A DNA stretch of 12,827 nucleotides from Thermoflexibacter sp. (GCA_025455345.1 JALOMS010000061.1:1-12827); one strand, 5' to 3'. Counted from the first letter of the stretch, positions 1-7,734 are shown. Numbers and translations: made by a program. Notes: a model not told the origin generated them from the sequence alone.

Positions 1-262
1 TCTTGCTCGCCAAATTACTATTACAGAATACGCACCAAAAAAAATCAAGCAATCTGAAACAGGAAATGGGAATGCTTCTAAAGAGCAAGTAGCAAGCATG
101 CTCGTAGCCCAACTAAAAATCAAAGAAGTTCCCGAAATATTAGATGCCACGGACGCGCTGTCTGTGGCACTTTGCCATCATTTCCAACAGCGTTTTGGAA
201 GTACAAGCAAATCAAAGAGTTGGAAAGCCTTTGTTTCTGACAATCCCAATCGGGTCAAATAA
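1..262 (+). CDS. ruvC: RuvC Holliday junction endonuclease, C-terminal part (5' end outside window)
   Basis: The visible 86 residues are the C-terminal half of RuvC, the dimeric Mg2+-dependent nuclease that cuts Holliday junctions moved by RuvAB at the end of recombination repair. The reading frame starts at base 2 and stops with TAA at 260-262. Seen in the sequence: the segment with TEYAPKKIK, then the glycine-rich GNGNASKEQVASML stretch that precedes the last catalytic helix, and ILDATDALSVALCHH. The two aspartates of the DATD motif (codons 143-145 and 152-154) match the third and fourth acidic catalytic residues of the family. The first two acidic residues lie outside the window. The tail after the HH pair is short and basic. 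The gene converges on the MFS transporter with only 8 bp between stop codons, so any terminator must overlap the coding ends. The family assignment is firm. Confidence 0.95.
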   Translation, partial: LARQITITEYAPKKIKQSETGNGNASKEQVASMLVAQLKIKEVPEILDATDALSVALCHHFQQRFGSTSKSKSWKAFVSDNPNRVK

Positions 263-270
263 ATATTCTC

Positions 271-1401
271 CTAATTTGCCCTTGCTCTCTGTGCCAAAAC
301 TACAATCATTGCACTCAAAATAGCGATTAGGGCTAAGGCTATACGCAAGGTAGAGAGTTCTGCTAAAAAGCCAATGATGGGCGGTCCTATCAAAAATCCA
401 GTAGCTCCTACCGTAGTAACTGCGGCAAGTGCTACCCCCGCAGGCATTGTTTTAGACCTTCCCGCCAAACTATATACCAAAGGTACACCTGTGGATAATC
501 CCAAACCTACTAAGGTAAAACCTAAAATAATAGGAAGGGTATAAGGAAAAAACAAGGCTAACAACATTCCTAAACAAGCCAAAGTGCCGTTGATTTTCAG
601 CAATTTGATTGTACCAAATCTTGCCGTAAGCCAATCCCCCGCAAATCTTCCAGAAGCCATCGCCAAAGAAAAAGCCGTATAGCCTGCTGTACTAAGCCCA
701 GAGGAATCTTGTATAGATTCTTTGAGATAGACCGCACTCCAATCTGCCATTGCTCCTTCCCCTATCATCACACAAAAGGCTATAATTCCCAAACCCAACA
801 ATATAGAGTCTGGTTTGGCAAAAAGAGGATGCTTTTCATCACTTGTAATATCTTCTTTTAATAAGTTTTTCTTGAAAAGAGCGGCAACTATCCCAAAAAT
901 CAAGCCTATACTCAGAAAATGTGTAAATAGACTTATCTGTAACTGTTCCATAATGCCTCCTATCCCTGCACCAAACATTCCTCCTAAGCTAAATAAGGCA
1001 TGAAAAGAAGACATAATTGGTTTATGGTATTTGACTTCCAAAGCTACTGCTTGGGTATTCATACTGATATTTAACAAATCAGAAGCAAAACCAAAAAAAA
1101 ACAATATTACACTTAAAATCAGTGGATTAGGTGCAAGTGGAATCAAGGTAAGGATAAAAGAAAGTAGCAATACAGAAAATACTACCAAATGACGACTCTT
1201 AAAACGCGTTGTTAGCCAACCCACAATTGGCAAAGTTACCAAAGAACCCAAGGGCAAAGCCAGCAAGACTCCCCCTAACTCTGCGTGATTGATTTTGAGC
1301 GTATGCTGAATCAATGGAATGCGCGAAGCCCAACTCGCAAATATAATTCCATTGACAAAAAACATGGCTGAAACAGCTATGCGATTGGTCTGATAAGACA
1401 T
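271..1401 (-). CDS. MFS transporter, YbjJ/MosC-like
   Basis: This is a 376-residue inner-membrane major facilitator protein with about twelve hydrophobic segments, so it is full length for the superfamily. The family marks seen are FASWASRIP in the first helix (about 21-29), MNTQAVALE (114-122), SSFHALFSLGGMFGA (131-145), GEGAMADWSAVYL (214-226) and a second-half motif A, GRFAGDWLTARFG (251-263). Together these place it in the YbjJ/MosC-like subgroup rather than among sugar or multidrug carriers. The substrate is not known: MosC was linked to rhizopine and YbjJ has no settled substrate, so none is assigned. The ATG lies 12 bp downstream of the SCP2-like gene's stop on the same strand, which suggests one transcript. 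The pairing with a lipid-binding protein hints at a hydrophobic substrate, but that is only inference. Confidence 0.9.
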   Translation of the reverse strand: MSYQTNRIAVSAMFFVNGIIFASWASRIPLIQHTLKINHAELGGVLLALPLGSLVTLPIVGWLTTRFKSRHLVVFSVLLLSFILTLIPLAPNPLILSVILFFFGFASDLLNISMNTQAVALEVKYHKPIMSSFHALFSLGGMFGAGIGGIMEQLQISLFTHFLSIGLIFGIVAALFKKNLLKEDITSDEKHPLFAKPDSILLGLGIIAFCVMIGEGAMADWSAVYLKESIQDSSGLSTAGYTAFSLAMASGRFAGDWLTARFGTIKLLKINGTLACLGMLLALFFPYTLPIILGFTLVGLGLSTGVPLVYSLAGRSKTMPAGVALAAVTTVGATGFLIGPPIIGFLAELSTLRIALALIAILSAMIVVLAQRARAN

Positions 1402-1413
1402 AAATGATTTTAG

Positions 1414-1713
1414 TTATTTCCCTATAATTTGGGCTATTTGCATAGCTACTCCTACATCTCCACTTACTTTTAATTTGCCAAACATAAAAGCCGCCGCAGG
1501 GTTTAACTCCCCATTCATGAGTTTGACGGCATCATCTAACGAAATACTAATGGTACAACTTGCATCTTTATTTTCGTTGCTTACTGTATAGGGTTGTTGA
1601 GTATTGTCGATGAAAACTACACCTTCATTCATAGAAAATTTGACACTTCCTTTGAGGTTGGAAGCATTGGAAGCAATAGTTCTTACTTTCTCTGTAAATT
1701 CTTGTAAAGTCAT
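1414..1713 (-). CDS. SCP2 sterol-binding domain protein
   Basis: This is a 99-residue single-domain protein of the SCP2 (sterol carrier protein 2) fold, a small soluble alpha/beta protein with a tunnel that binds fatty acyl chains and other lipids. Seen: an N-terminal helix, the strand region GSVKFSMNEGVVFI, ASCTISISLDDAVKLMNGEL, and the C-terminal block AAFMFGKLKVSGDVGVAMQI, which is the most conserved part of the family. The length is normal for free-standing bacterial SCP2 proteins, and there is no signal peptide or membrane helix, so it is probably cytoplasmic. Its ATG follows an AT-rich leader with no strong Shine-Dalgarno, as is usual in Bacteroidota. A hairpin at 1750-1790 separates it from the upstream membrane-protein gene, and the MFS gene starts 12 bp after its stop. 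The domain call is strong; the ligand is unknown. Confidence 0.88.
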   Translation of the reverse strand: MTLQEFTEKVRTIASNASNLKGSVKFSMNEGVVFIDNTQQPYTVSNENKDASCTISISLDDAVKLMNGELNPAAAFMFGKLKVSGDVGVAMQIAQIIGK

Positions 1714-1749
1714 GTTGATTAGATTGTTATAAAATAATAAAAATTAAGA

Positions 1750-1790
1750 GATACGCTGAATATTGATATATCCAATAGCTCAAGCGTATC
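1750..1790 (-). terminator. Probable intrinsic terminator after the eight-helix membrane protein
   Basis: The arms GATACGCT (1750-1757) and AGCGTATC (1783-1790) pair perfectly over 8 bp, and an inner pair TATTG/CAATA (1761-1765 with 1773-1777) tightens the loop. Read leftward, the hairpin is followed by a T-rich run (complement of 1734-1749). It sits about 20 bp after the stop of the gene at 1809-3164 and just before the SCP2 gene, so it should end transcription of the former. Confidence 0.65.
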
Positions 1791-1808
1791 CCCCAAAAAA
1801 AATCTATA

Positions 1809-3164
1809 TTAGTGATGAGGCAAAGACCTCATTTTAAGATACATCGCCCTATAAAAAGGAACAAAGAAAATAGTATGAACTATCATACCCAATACCAAAG
1901 AGGTCTGAGCATCTTCGCTACTCATGTAAAAATTATTGGTTGCTTCGCTAATGAATAACACAAGCATAAATATCAAAAATGGACTCAATAAATTAGCAAA
2001 CATCAAAGAAAATGTTTTGATACGAGAAAAAGCAGATAAAGAAGCAATACTACGCGCCTGATATAGGAAGACACCAAACATTCCTAATATGGCACCAATA
2101 ATCACTACTTCCTCTTTGTAAGACTTAGGGAACAAGAAACTATAAGCAAATGCCAAGATTAATCCAAAGACAAGGCTACCAAAACCAAAACTAATCAAAC
2201 CAACCACAAAATCCTGCCATTTCACATTTTGAAACATAAGAAGTAAAGTCCCTAAACCAAAAACAAAAAGACTAAAAAGAATAGGTAGCCCTTTTTCTGA
2301 CCATATTTTTTTATACTTATATTCAGAAATCACATATAAATTTTTTAATACATCACTCTTATTTTTCTCTACCCATTCTGGCATCACTTCTTTCTTATGA
2401 TACCTCCATAAAACCTCTTTTGCACTCATAGAGAGCGGTCTATCGCTATATTTATTAAAAACTTCTATGTAACTATTGATATAAGCCAATTTTATAGACT
2501 CATTGTCTGTTTGAAGGAATTGCTCACAATAATTTTTATCATCAGCAGGATTCTTTTCAAAGCTCAAATAGTATGGAGCAAAATGATGAAAATTAAAAGT
2601 CCGTCCGTCTTTGAGTTCTACATAGTTATTTTGTCCATTATTAGTAAAAGCTAAATATTCTTTGTCTTCTTCACTAATATAATCTCCATATCTGTTGGTA
2701 GGGAAATAGGGATTACCAGAATTTAATATGTCTAAATCTGTTTTTAGCTCCTCTAAACTTACCAAATTATCTATCTTGTGTTGCATCAGCCCTGTAAAGA
2801 AAATAGGCGTACCGACAAAAATACCAAAAGTAAGCAGATAAATGCCAAAGCGCATATACTCCATCAAAGGGAAAAGATTGCCGTATTTCTTTTCAACACT
2901 GTAAATAGTCTGTTTATATACCCAAAAAATAGCCATAGGCAAACAGCAAAGTACAGCAAGAAATACCATCAGAGCAGTTTCTGGTAAAAAACTATTCGTC
3001 CGTAAAGGGTATAGCCACACCAAAAATGACAAACCTAAACCGCCTGTTACAGCGTAAAAAAGCACATAATGAATCTTTGTTATCCATAAAAGGCGATGAT
3101 TCAGAAGAAAATAACTATCCAAGTTTTTCAAAAACTTAGGAGTAAGCACGGACAATAGTTTCAT
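1809..3164 (-). CDS. Uncharacterised membrane protein with eight helices and a large extracytoplasmic loop
   Basis: I do not recognise a named family for this 451-residue protein. Hydrophobic segments lie at about 31-52, 64-83, 104-127, 291-311, 317-346, 351-370, 384-407 and 420-440, a 3+5 layout. Between helices 3 and 4 is a polar, Tyr/Asp/Glu/Lys-rich stretch of about 160 residues (128-290). With a basic N-terminus (K2, K10, K13) inside, this stretch would face the periplasm. It has only one cysteine (about C213) and no obvious catalytic motif. The N-terminal LNHRLLWITKIHYVLFY has the flavour of membrane proteins that in Bacteroidota sit beside ABC ATPases, but no ATPase is nearby. The ATG at 3162-3164 follows a long AT-rich leader with a TATATTTG element at 3269-3276, and a hairpin follows the stop, so it is probably transcribed alone. 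The coding call is strong; the function is open. Confidence 0.8.
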   Translation of the reverse strand: MKLLSVLTPKFLKNLDSYFLLNHRLLWITKIHYVLFYAVTGGLGLSFLVWLYPLRTNSFLPETALMVFLAVLCCLPMAIFWVYKQTIYSVEKKYGNLFPLMEYMRFGIYLLTFGIFVGTPIFFTGLMQHKIDNLVSLEELKTDLDILNSGNPYFPTNRYGDYISEEDKEYLAFTNNGQNNYVELKDGRTFNFHHFAPYYLSFEKNPADDKNYCEQFLQTDNESIKLAYINSYIEVFNKYSDRPLSMSAKEVLWRYHKKEVMPEWVEKNKSDVLKNLYVISEYKYKKIWSEKGLPILFSLFVFGLGTLLLMFQNVKWQDFVVGLISFGFGSLVFGLILAFAYSFLFPKSYKEEVVIIGAILGMFGVFLYQARSIASLSAFSRIKTFSLMFANLLSPFLIFMLVLFISEATNNFYMSSEDAQTSLVLGMIVHTIFFVPFYRAMYLKMRSLPHH

Positions 3165-3268
3165 AGATATTATATTTATTTTTGAGCAAAAAAATCCTTA
3201 TCTCATTTAATATTAATTACGTTGATAAGTCAGATTTGGTTTAGTGATATGCAATAAATTCTATCCAA

Positions 3269-3276
3269 CAAATATA
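3269..3276 (-). promoter_or_regulatory. Possible Bacteroidota -7 element (TATATTTG)
   Basis: Read leftward, the bases give TATATTTG, a full match to the TAnnTTTG -7 element of the Bacteroidota housekeeping sigma factor. It lies about 105 bp upstream of the ATG of the membrane-protein gene. No clear TTG -33 element is found at the right distance, only a T-rich tract. In AT-rich DNA such an 8-mer can arise by chance, so confidence is low. The rest of the 200-bp gap (3165-3364) holds no other clear signal. Confidence 0.3.
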
Positions 3277-3364
3277 ATAAAAATTTATTGAGTAAAAATA
3301 AAAAGAAAATGCTTATTTTCAATACAAAAGCAACTTGGCGCAAGACTTAAAATTTGTAGCAATA

Positions 3365-5533
3365 TTACAAAGGAAAATAAACCCTAAAAATACTACCTTC
3401 ATCTTTTTTACTTTCTACTTCTACCTTTCCATTTAGAGCCTCTATTTGTGTCTTTACCCAAAACAATCCCAATCCTTTCCCTTCTACATGCGTGTGCATT
3501 CTTTGGTACAAACCGAAGATTTTGTACGGCTCGATATATGTGAGGTCTATTCCTATGCCATTGTCCTGAACACATAGACAAACAAATTTATTACCTTCTT
3601 TTTCAGCCAGATAAGTAGAAATTTTGATTTCTAAAGGCTTACATATATCCCTAAATTTAAGGGCATTGGAGATGAGATGATACATAATACTTTGGGTGTA
3701 TCCTTTGACAGTTTGGAGATGGTTAATAACAGAAAAATCAATGTAGAATTTCGCTTCTACTTTTTCTATTTCTTGTTGTACACTCGCTATAACAGCCCTT
3801 ACTATTTCATCTAAGGCTACTTTTTCCGCAGAATTCCCGATATTGTTTCTAATATATATAACTTGGGTAAGGTCTTTGATAATACCATCTAACTCTTGAG
3901 AAGACATATCTAAGTAATTGATAATGTCTTGATTAAAAGAGTTAGCAGGATTTTCTCTATCATAAATATTGAGCAAGCCCATCATACGAGCCAAAGGAGC
4001 GCGAATATTATGAGAAATAATGTAAGAAAATTCTTCTAAGGCTTGGTATTGTTTGGACAAGTCTTTGATTGTAAGTTGGAGTTCTTGAGTACGCTCTGCG
4101 ACTTTCTTCTCCAGATTTTGCATGAGTAGCTCTATTTTCTCTTTTTGATACTCTATAAATTTTTTTTGAGCAATTAGTTCGCTATTGCGCTTTTCTAAGA
4201 TATGATTCAGCTCGGTTAAGGACTCTTTTTGCTGGATAAGTTCCTCATTTTGAGCTTCTACTTCATTATTCTTTTCTAATAACTGATGAGTTCGTTCTTT
4301 GACTTTTTGCTCAAGTTCTTGTCTTTGATTTTTGATAAGAGCATAGTTTTCATGTTGGATTTTTTCATTTTTCTGGGTGAGTATTTTGATTTGATATGCC
4401 AAAGCAAAAGACAATAACAACATTTGGATAGGCTCTCCCGCAGGAAATAAGTGGTAAATTTCTTCCTCAAAATGCAAAATATTCCATCGCATAAGCATCA
4501 GGATTACTTTGGGAATAAAAGGAAAAACAGTGGCAATGAGGTAAAAACGCGCTGGCAAATAGCCTTTCCAATAGATAAAAACTGCGCTAAACCAACAGAA
4601 CATACTCCCCAAAGAGAGAAATAAATTGTTAAAATACTTGGTAATATATTCGTATCCTATCAGGTATAGCAAAAGCATGAGCAAGTCTATCCCAACTAAA
4701 ATTTGAAAGATTCTATACAGAAAACGGCTATATTGTTTTAGTTTTAAAAACCTGTTAGAGAACAATTTAAAAAAAATACTAAATAGCAATAACAAAATAT
4801 ATAAATCCAAATACGGTCTAAAAGAATGAAATACAAAGTACGAAAAACCCCCTCCGTGAAAAATCAGCAATAAAAAGCATAGTACATACAGCACATAATA
4901 AAAATACTGTCTCTCTCGTATCAAAAACAAGATAAAAATGTTATACAGCAACATGGAAAACATAATTCCTATATAAAAAATGACCAATATGTTTTTTTGA
5001 TTGATAGAGGGAAATATCACTTGAGGAGTACCCACATACAAAGGGAAATTCAGCCAAAATGTTCCTTTCAATCGCAAATAAAAAGTACCAACCTCTCCTT
5101 TTTCCATTGGTAAGGCAAAAACAAAATTAGTCATGAATAAGTTTTTGGAAGAAACAGGGAAAGCGGCTCCCGTAAGTGGAAATCTTTTTATCGTTTGATT
5201 ACCAATTGAATAAAAAAGAGAAATGCTATCTATGTTAGGATTATCGATTTCTAAAAAAAGTCGCTCTTGGGATTCATTTTTCAGTACAAATTTTGCCCAT
5301 ACCGCATGAGAGGTAATATCAAAATTAGGTATTTCTTGGGTAGATATTTGGAAATATTGAGCAAAACTATTATTACTAACTATTTCTATATCAAACGATT
5401 GGGTAGAATCTTTGTATAAAAAAACTTCCTTCCCAATACTTTTCACATCTTGCCCATCTCCAATCACAATAGGCGATTGGGCAAATATATTTGAGAAAAA
5501 AATAATAAATAGTAAAATAAAAGTTCCTCTCAT
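3365..5533 (-). CDS. 7TMR-DISM sensor histidine kinase with double linker coiled coil
   Basis: This is a 722-residue membrane sensor kinase. Layout seen: a signal peptide (1-18, cleaved before QSPIV); a periplasmic 7TMR-DISMED2-type beta domain (about 35-165, with AVWAKFVLKN and LFLEIDNPNIDSISLFY); seven hydrophobic helices (about 180-385) of the 7TMR-DISM type; a long charged coiled coil (about 388-495); a HisKA domain with H box SHNIRAPLARMMGL (acceptor His508); and an HATPase_c domain with N box ISNALKF (Asn623), G1 DNGIGID (657-663), F box around Phe673 and G2 GKGLGL (685-690). All catalytic boxes are intact. DISMED2 domains are thought to bind carbohydrates or other small ligands; none can be named here. 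The linker holds two LExKVxERT motifs 67 residues apart (407-415 and 474-482). No response regulator is adjacent, so the partner is elsewhere. It lies 86 bp downstream of the GT2 gene and may share its transcript. Confidence 0.93.
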   Translation of the reverse strand: MRGTFILLFIIFFSNIFAQSPIVIGDGQDVKSIGKEVFLYKDSTQSFDIEIVSNNSFAQYFQISTQEIPNFDITSHAVWAKFVLKNESQERLFLEIDNPNIDSISLFYSIGNQTIKRFPLTGAAFPVSSKNLFMTNFVFALPMEKGEVGTFYLRLKGTFWLNFPLYVGTPQVIFPSINQKNILVIFYIGIMFSMLLYNIFILFLIRERQYFYYVLYVLCFLLLIFHGGGFSYFVFHSFRPYLDLYILLLLFSIFFKLFSNRFLKLKQYSRFLYRIFQILVGIDLLMLLLYLIGYEYITKYFNNLFLSLGSMFCWFSAVFIYWKGYLPARFYLIATVFPFIPKVILMLMRWNILHFEEEIYHLFPAGEPIQMLLLSFALAYQIKILTQKNEKIQHENYALIKNQRQELEQKVKERTHQLLEKNNEVEAQNEELIQQKESLTELNHILEKRNSELIAQKKFIEYQKEKIELLMQNLEKKVAERTQELQLTIKDLSKQYQALEEFSYIISHNIRAPLARMMGLLNIYDRENPANSFNQDIINYLDMSSQELDGIIKDLTQVIYIRNNIGNSAEKVALDEIVRAVIASVQQEIEKVEAKFYIDFSVINHLQTVKGYTQSIMYHLISNALKFRDICKPLEIKISTYLAEKEGNKFVCLCVQDNGIGIDLTYIEPYKIFGLYQRMHTHVEGKGLGLFWVKTQIEALNGKVEVESKKDEGSIFRVYFPL

Positions 5534-5619
5534 TAAACAGTAAAAACAAGATTAGTTAAGGACAAATGCAATTTAAAATATTCCATGTAAACTTCTCAAA
5601 ATTGGCATATAAATTCAAT

Positions 5620-6618
5620 TTATTTTCTAAAAAGCACTCTTAGAAGTTGAAGCATTTCTTTGTTTAAAAACTTTGTCCTGAAATGGACTTTTGCTAATTC
5701 TTGGTCTTTTTTGTAAAAGGAAGGATAGTATTTTTTCAAGAAGGAAGTAATTTTATTTACTTCTACAGTTTCTCCTGATTCATAATAAAACGTAAGTTGG
5801 AATCTAAGATTATAACAAAAAGCAAGCTCTATATCCTGCGGGGAAAAGGATTTTTTTACCAGATAAGTATCGCTTCCTTCCTCATACATGCCCAAAGATT
5901 GCATTTGATGGATTAAAGTAGAAGTAAATGAAAATGAGCGCAATAGCCTACTAAATATTTTAGCATAATCTTTGGCAAAAACAGAGGCTTGGCTTACTGT
6001 TTTACTATTTTCGTGCAAAAGATATTTGGATAGTACCTCTTCCAAAGCAAGAACCTCATAAGACAAAAATGCTTGCAAGAAGAAGTCATAGTCCATACCA
6101 TAGTGATATGCTTCTTTCAAATAACCAAAATCTTCTATGAGTTTTCTACTAAAAAATGCTGAGGGTTGGGGAAAGGGAAGTCCAGCTAAATATTTGATAT
6201 TCAAATCATTACTATCTGCTCCCTTGATAGTTTCTTTTCCATTCCCAATCAAAATAGTTTTACCATGCAAAAAGCCAATGTGAGGATAAAGTGCAAAATA
6301 TTTGGCAACAGTGTCTAAAGCATTGGGAGTGAGTTGGTCATCGCTATTAATCCAAGTGATAATATCTCCTGTAGCCTTCGCAAAACCTTTATTGATAGCG
6401 TGGCTTTGCCCTCTATCTTTCTCACTCTCCCAATAGGTGATTTTTTTTTTGTACTTTTCTATGATTTGTAGAGAATTATCCGTACTTCCTCCATCAAAGA
6501 TAAAATACTCCAACGATGGATATCCTTGATTCAATATAGACTGAATAGTAGCCTCTAAATATTGCCCTTGGTTATAAGAAGGAGTAATGATGGTAATTTT
6601 AGGTTGATTAGACTTCAT
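5620..6618 (-). CDS. Family 2 glycosyltransferase
   Basis: This is a 332-residue GT-A fold inverting glycosyltransferase that moves a sugar from a nucleotide-sugar donor to a growing glycan. Seen: the N-terminal strand-loop ITIITPSYNQGQYLEATIQS (9-28), DGGSTDNS (42-49) for nucleotide binding, DRGQSHAINKGFAKATGDII, the metal-binding DxD-type site NSDD (91-94), QPSAFFSR (151-158) and GMDYDFFLQ (174-182), typical of single-domain GT2 enzymes in surface polysaccharide loci. No membrane helix is evident, so it probably acts at the cytoplasmic face. Its ATG lies inside the end of the upstream DUF368 gene (11-bp overlap), which implies translational coupling. The coding strand has ten A in a row (6441-6450) within the Tyr-Lys-Lys-Lys-Ile codons 56-60. 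Donor, acceptor and final glycan cannot be told from the sequence. Confidence 0.92.
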   Translation of the reverse strand: MKSNQPKITIITPSYNQGQYLEATIQSILNQGYPSLEYFIFDGGSTDNSLQIIEKYKKKITYWESEKDRGQSHAINKGFAKATGDIITWINSDDQLTPNALDTVAKYFALYPHIGFLHGKTILIGNGKETIKGADSNDLNIKYLAGLPFPQPSAFFSRKLIEDFGYLKEAYHYGMDYDFFLQAFLSYEVLALEEVLSKYLLHENSKTVSQASVFAKDYAKIFSRLLRSFSFTSTLIHQMQSLGMYEEGSDTYLVKKSFSPQDIELAFCYNLRFQLTFYYESGETVEVNKITSFLKKYYPSFYKKDQELAKVHFRTKFLNKEMLQLLRVLFRK

Positions 6619-7561
6619 CTGTCTTTTTTGCTGACCATTTTTCTATCATATAAACAATGGTAAAGCCCAAAATTATCAATAAGATGGCAAATAAAATTTC
6701 GGAATCTTTACCTGTAACTTCTTGATAAACATTGGGTAATACACTTTTATCTAAAAGCGTTTTTTCTTGTCCCTTGCTGTCTATGTAAGTCTGGGTAACT
6801 TGCCTCCAAGGCCATACTTTATTGAGCGAACCAACCATAAAACCCGTTAGCAGGGCGATGGTCAAGTCATGGTATTTTTTCAACATCCAATTCAGTACGT
6901 GTGAAAAAGACAAAATCCCTGTTAGGCAACCCAAGATAAAAGTAAAGATGGAGCTAAGATTATGAAAAGTGAATTTGAGTTCTGTAATTTCCTTAATAAG
7001 AGAAAATATATAATGGTATTTGCCCATAAGTAACAAAATAAAACTACCCGAAATACCAGGTAAAATCATTGCACAGATAGCTATTGCTCCTGATAAGAAA
7101 ATAAACCATAACTCTGTGGGGGTGTCCACAGGTACAGCTACGGTGATGTAATAGGCAATCCCTGTTCCTATGACAAAAGAAGCAATCGTTCCTATATTCC
7201 AGTGTGAAATTTTTTTACCCACGGTAATTGCGGAGGCAAGCACCAGCCCCAAGAAGAAAGACCAGAGGAGAATAGGTTGATTCTCCATCAGATAGAGGAC
7301 TACTCTGGTAAGTGATAAAATAGAAGTAATGATTCCAGCGAATAAGACTATTAAAAAAGTAGCGTCCGTATGCGCCCACAGACCTTTAATGTCAAACTTA
7401 AAAAGTAGTTGTATCGCTTTGGCATTGATAGAACGAATGGCATTGAGTAATCTCTGGTAGATTCCTGAAATAAAGGCGATAGTTCCTCCAGAAACACCCG
7501 GAACTACGTCTGCCGCGCCCATAGCTATTCCTTTGAGATAGATAAACAAATATGTTTTCAT
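6608..7561 (-). CDS. popT: DUF368 / PopT-type undecaprenyl-phosphate translocase
   Basis: This 317-residue polytopic membrane protein is of the DUF368 family. The two signature half-repeats are plain: GAADVVPGVSGGTIAFISG (15-33) and GAIAICAMILPGISGSFILL (158-177), the internal duplication of re-entrant hairpins known for this family. About eight hydrophobic stretches surround them and the length is typical. Members such as PopT of Vibrio cholerae were shown to act as undecaprenyl-phosphate (C55-P) translocases, returning the spent lipid carrier to the cytoplasmic face for cell-wall and surface-glycan synthesis. The gene starts about 27 bp after a TATTTTTG element and runs straight into the GT2 gene with an 11-bp overlap, a pairing that fits recycling of the carrier used in glycan assembly. 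It is divergent from the gldN-like gene. The family is certain; the transport role is inferred from homologues. Confidence 0.88.
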   Translation of the reverse strand: MKTYLFIYLKGIAMGAADVVPGVSGGTIAFISGIYQRLLNAIRSINAKAIQLLFKFDIKGLWAHTDATFLIVLFAGIITSILSLTRVVLYLMENQPILLWSFFLGLVLASAITVGKKISHWNIGTIASFVIGTGIAYYITVAVPVDTPTELWFIFLSGAIAICAMILPGISGSFILLLMGKYHYIFSLIKEITELKFTFHNLSSIFTFILGCLTGILSFSHVLNWMLKKYHDLTIALLTGFMVGSLNKVWPWRQVTQTYIDSKGQEKTLLDKSVLPNVYQEVTGKDSEILFAILLIILGFTIVYMIEKWSAKKTDEV

Positions 7562-7587
7562 TCAATTAGGTTTAATTTTTTGCGCCA

Positions 7588-7595
7588 CAAAAATA
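7588..7595 (-). promoter_or_regulatory. Possible -7 element for popT (TATTTTTG)
   Basis: Read leftward the bases are TATTTTTG, matching TAnnTTTG. The element is 26 bp upstream of the popT ATG, which would give a short leader of about 20 nt. No clear -33 TTG is seen upstream. The position is better than for the other candidate sites in this window, but the call rests on one 8-mer. Confidence 0.4.
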
Positions 7596-7654
7596 GAGAT
7601 TAAATTTTCTATTCCTTAATTGTTACCTTTTTAATTTTTTTGAAATAAAGAACT

Positions 7655-7670
7655 GTAAGTAGCTACTCAC
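7655..7670. promoter_or_regulatory. Inverted repeat in the popT/gldN divergent region (possible operator)
   Basis: The core AGTAGCTACT (7658-7667) is a perfect 10-bp palindrome, and one base further out on each side GT/AC pair again, giving GT-n-AGTAGCTACT-n-AC. It lies midway between two divergent starts, 94 bp from popT and 65 bp from gldN, where a shared regulator could bind. It has no loop, so it is a better protein site than a terminator. The function is inferred from position and symmetry only. Confidence 0.4.
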
Positions 7671-7698
7671 AGACTGACATACACACATATTGTACAAT

Positions 7699-7724
7699 AA
7701 TCTTTTACTAATCTTTTATTAATC
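7699..7724 (+). repeat. 11-bp direct repeat just upstream of the gldN-like gene
   Basis: AATCTTTTACT (7699-7709) is followed at once by AATCTTTTATT (7710-7720) and a partial AATC (7721-7724). The 11-bp period is close to one helical turn, so both copies face the same side of the DNA, and the array ends 10 bp before the gldN ATG. It may be a regulator site or part of the leader; chance in AT-rich DNA is also possible. Confidence 0.4.
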
Positions 7725-7734
7725 AAAAACTTTC

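Noticed and set aside
815..1003. Rightward open frame inside the MFS gene
   Set aside because: It lies wholly in the antisense of a clear twelve-helix transporter, with low-complexity Pro/Lys/Asn content and no domain.
3353..3371. Hairpin TTTGTA/TACAAA at the stop of the histidine kinase gene as terminator
   Set aside because: The stem is 6 bp, mostly A-T, overlaps the stop codon and has only a short T run after it; too weak to call.
5534..5619. TGCATTTG as a promoter -7 element for the histidine kinase
   Set aside because: It deviates from TAnnTTTG at the second base and has no -33 box at a fitting distance; read-through from the GT2 gene is as likely.
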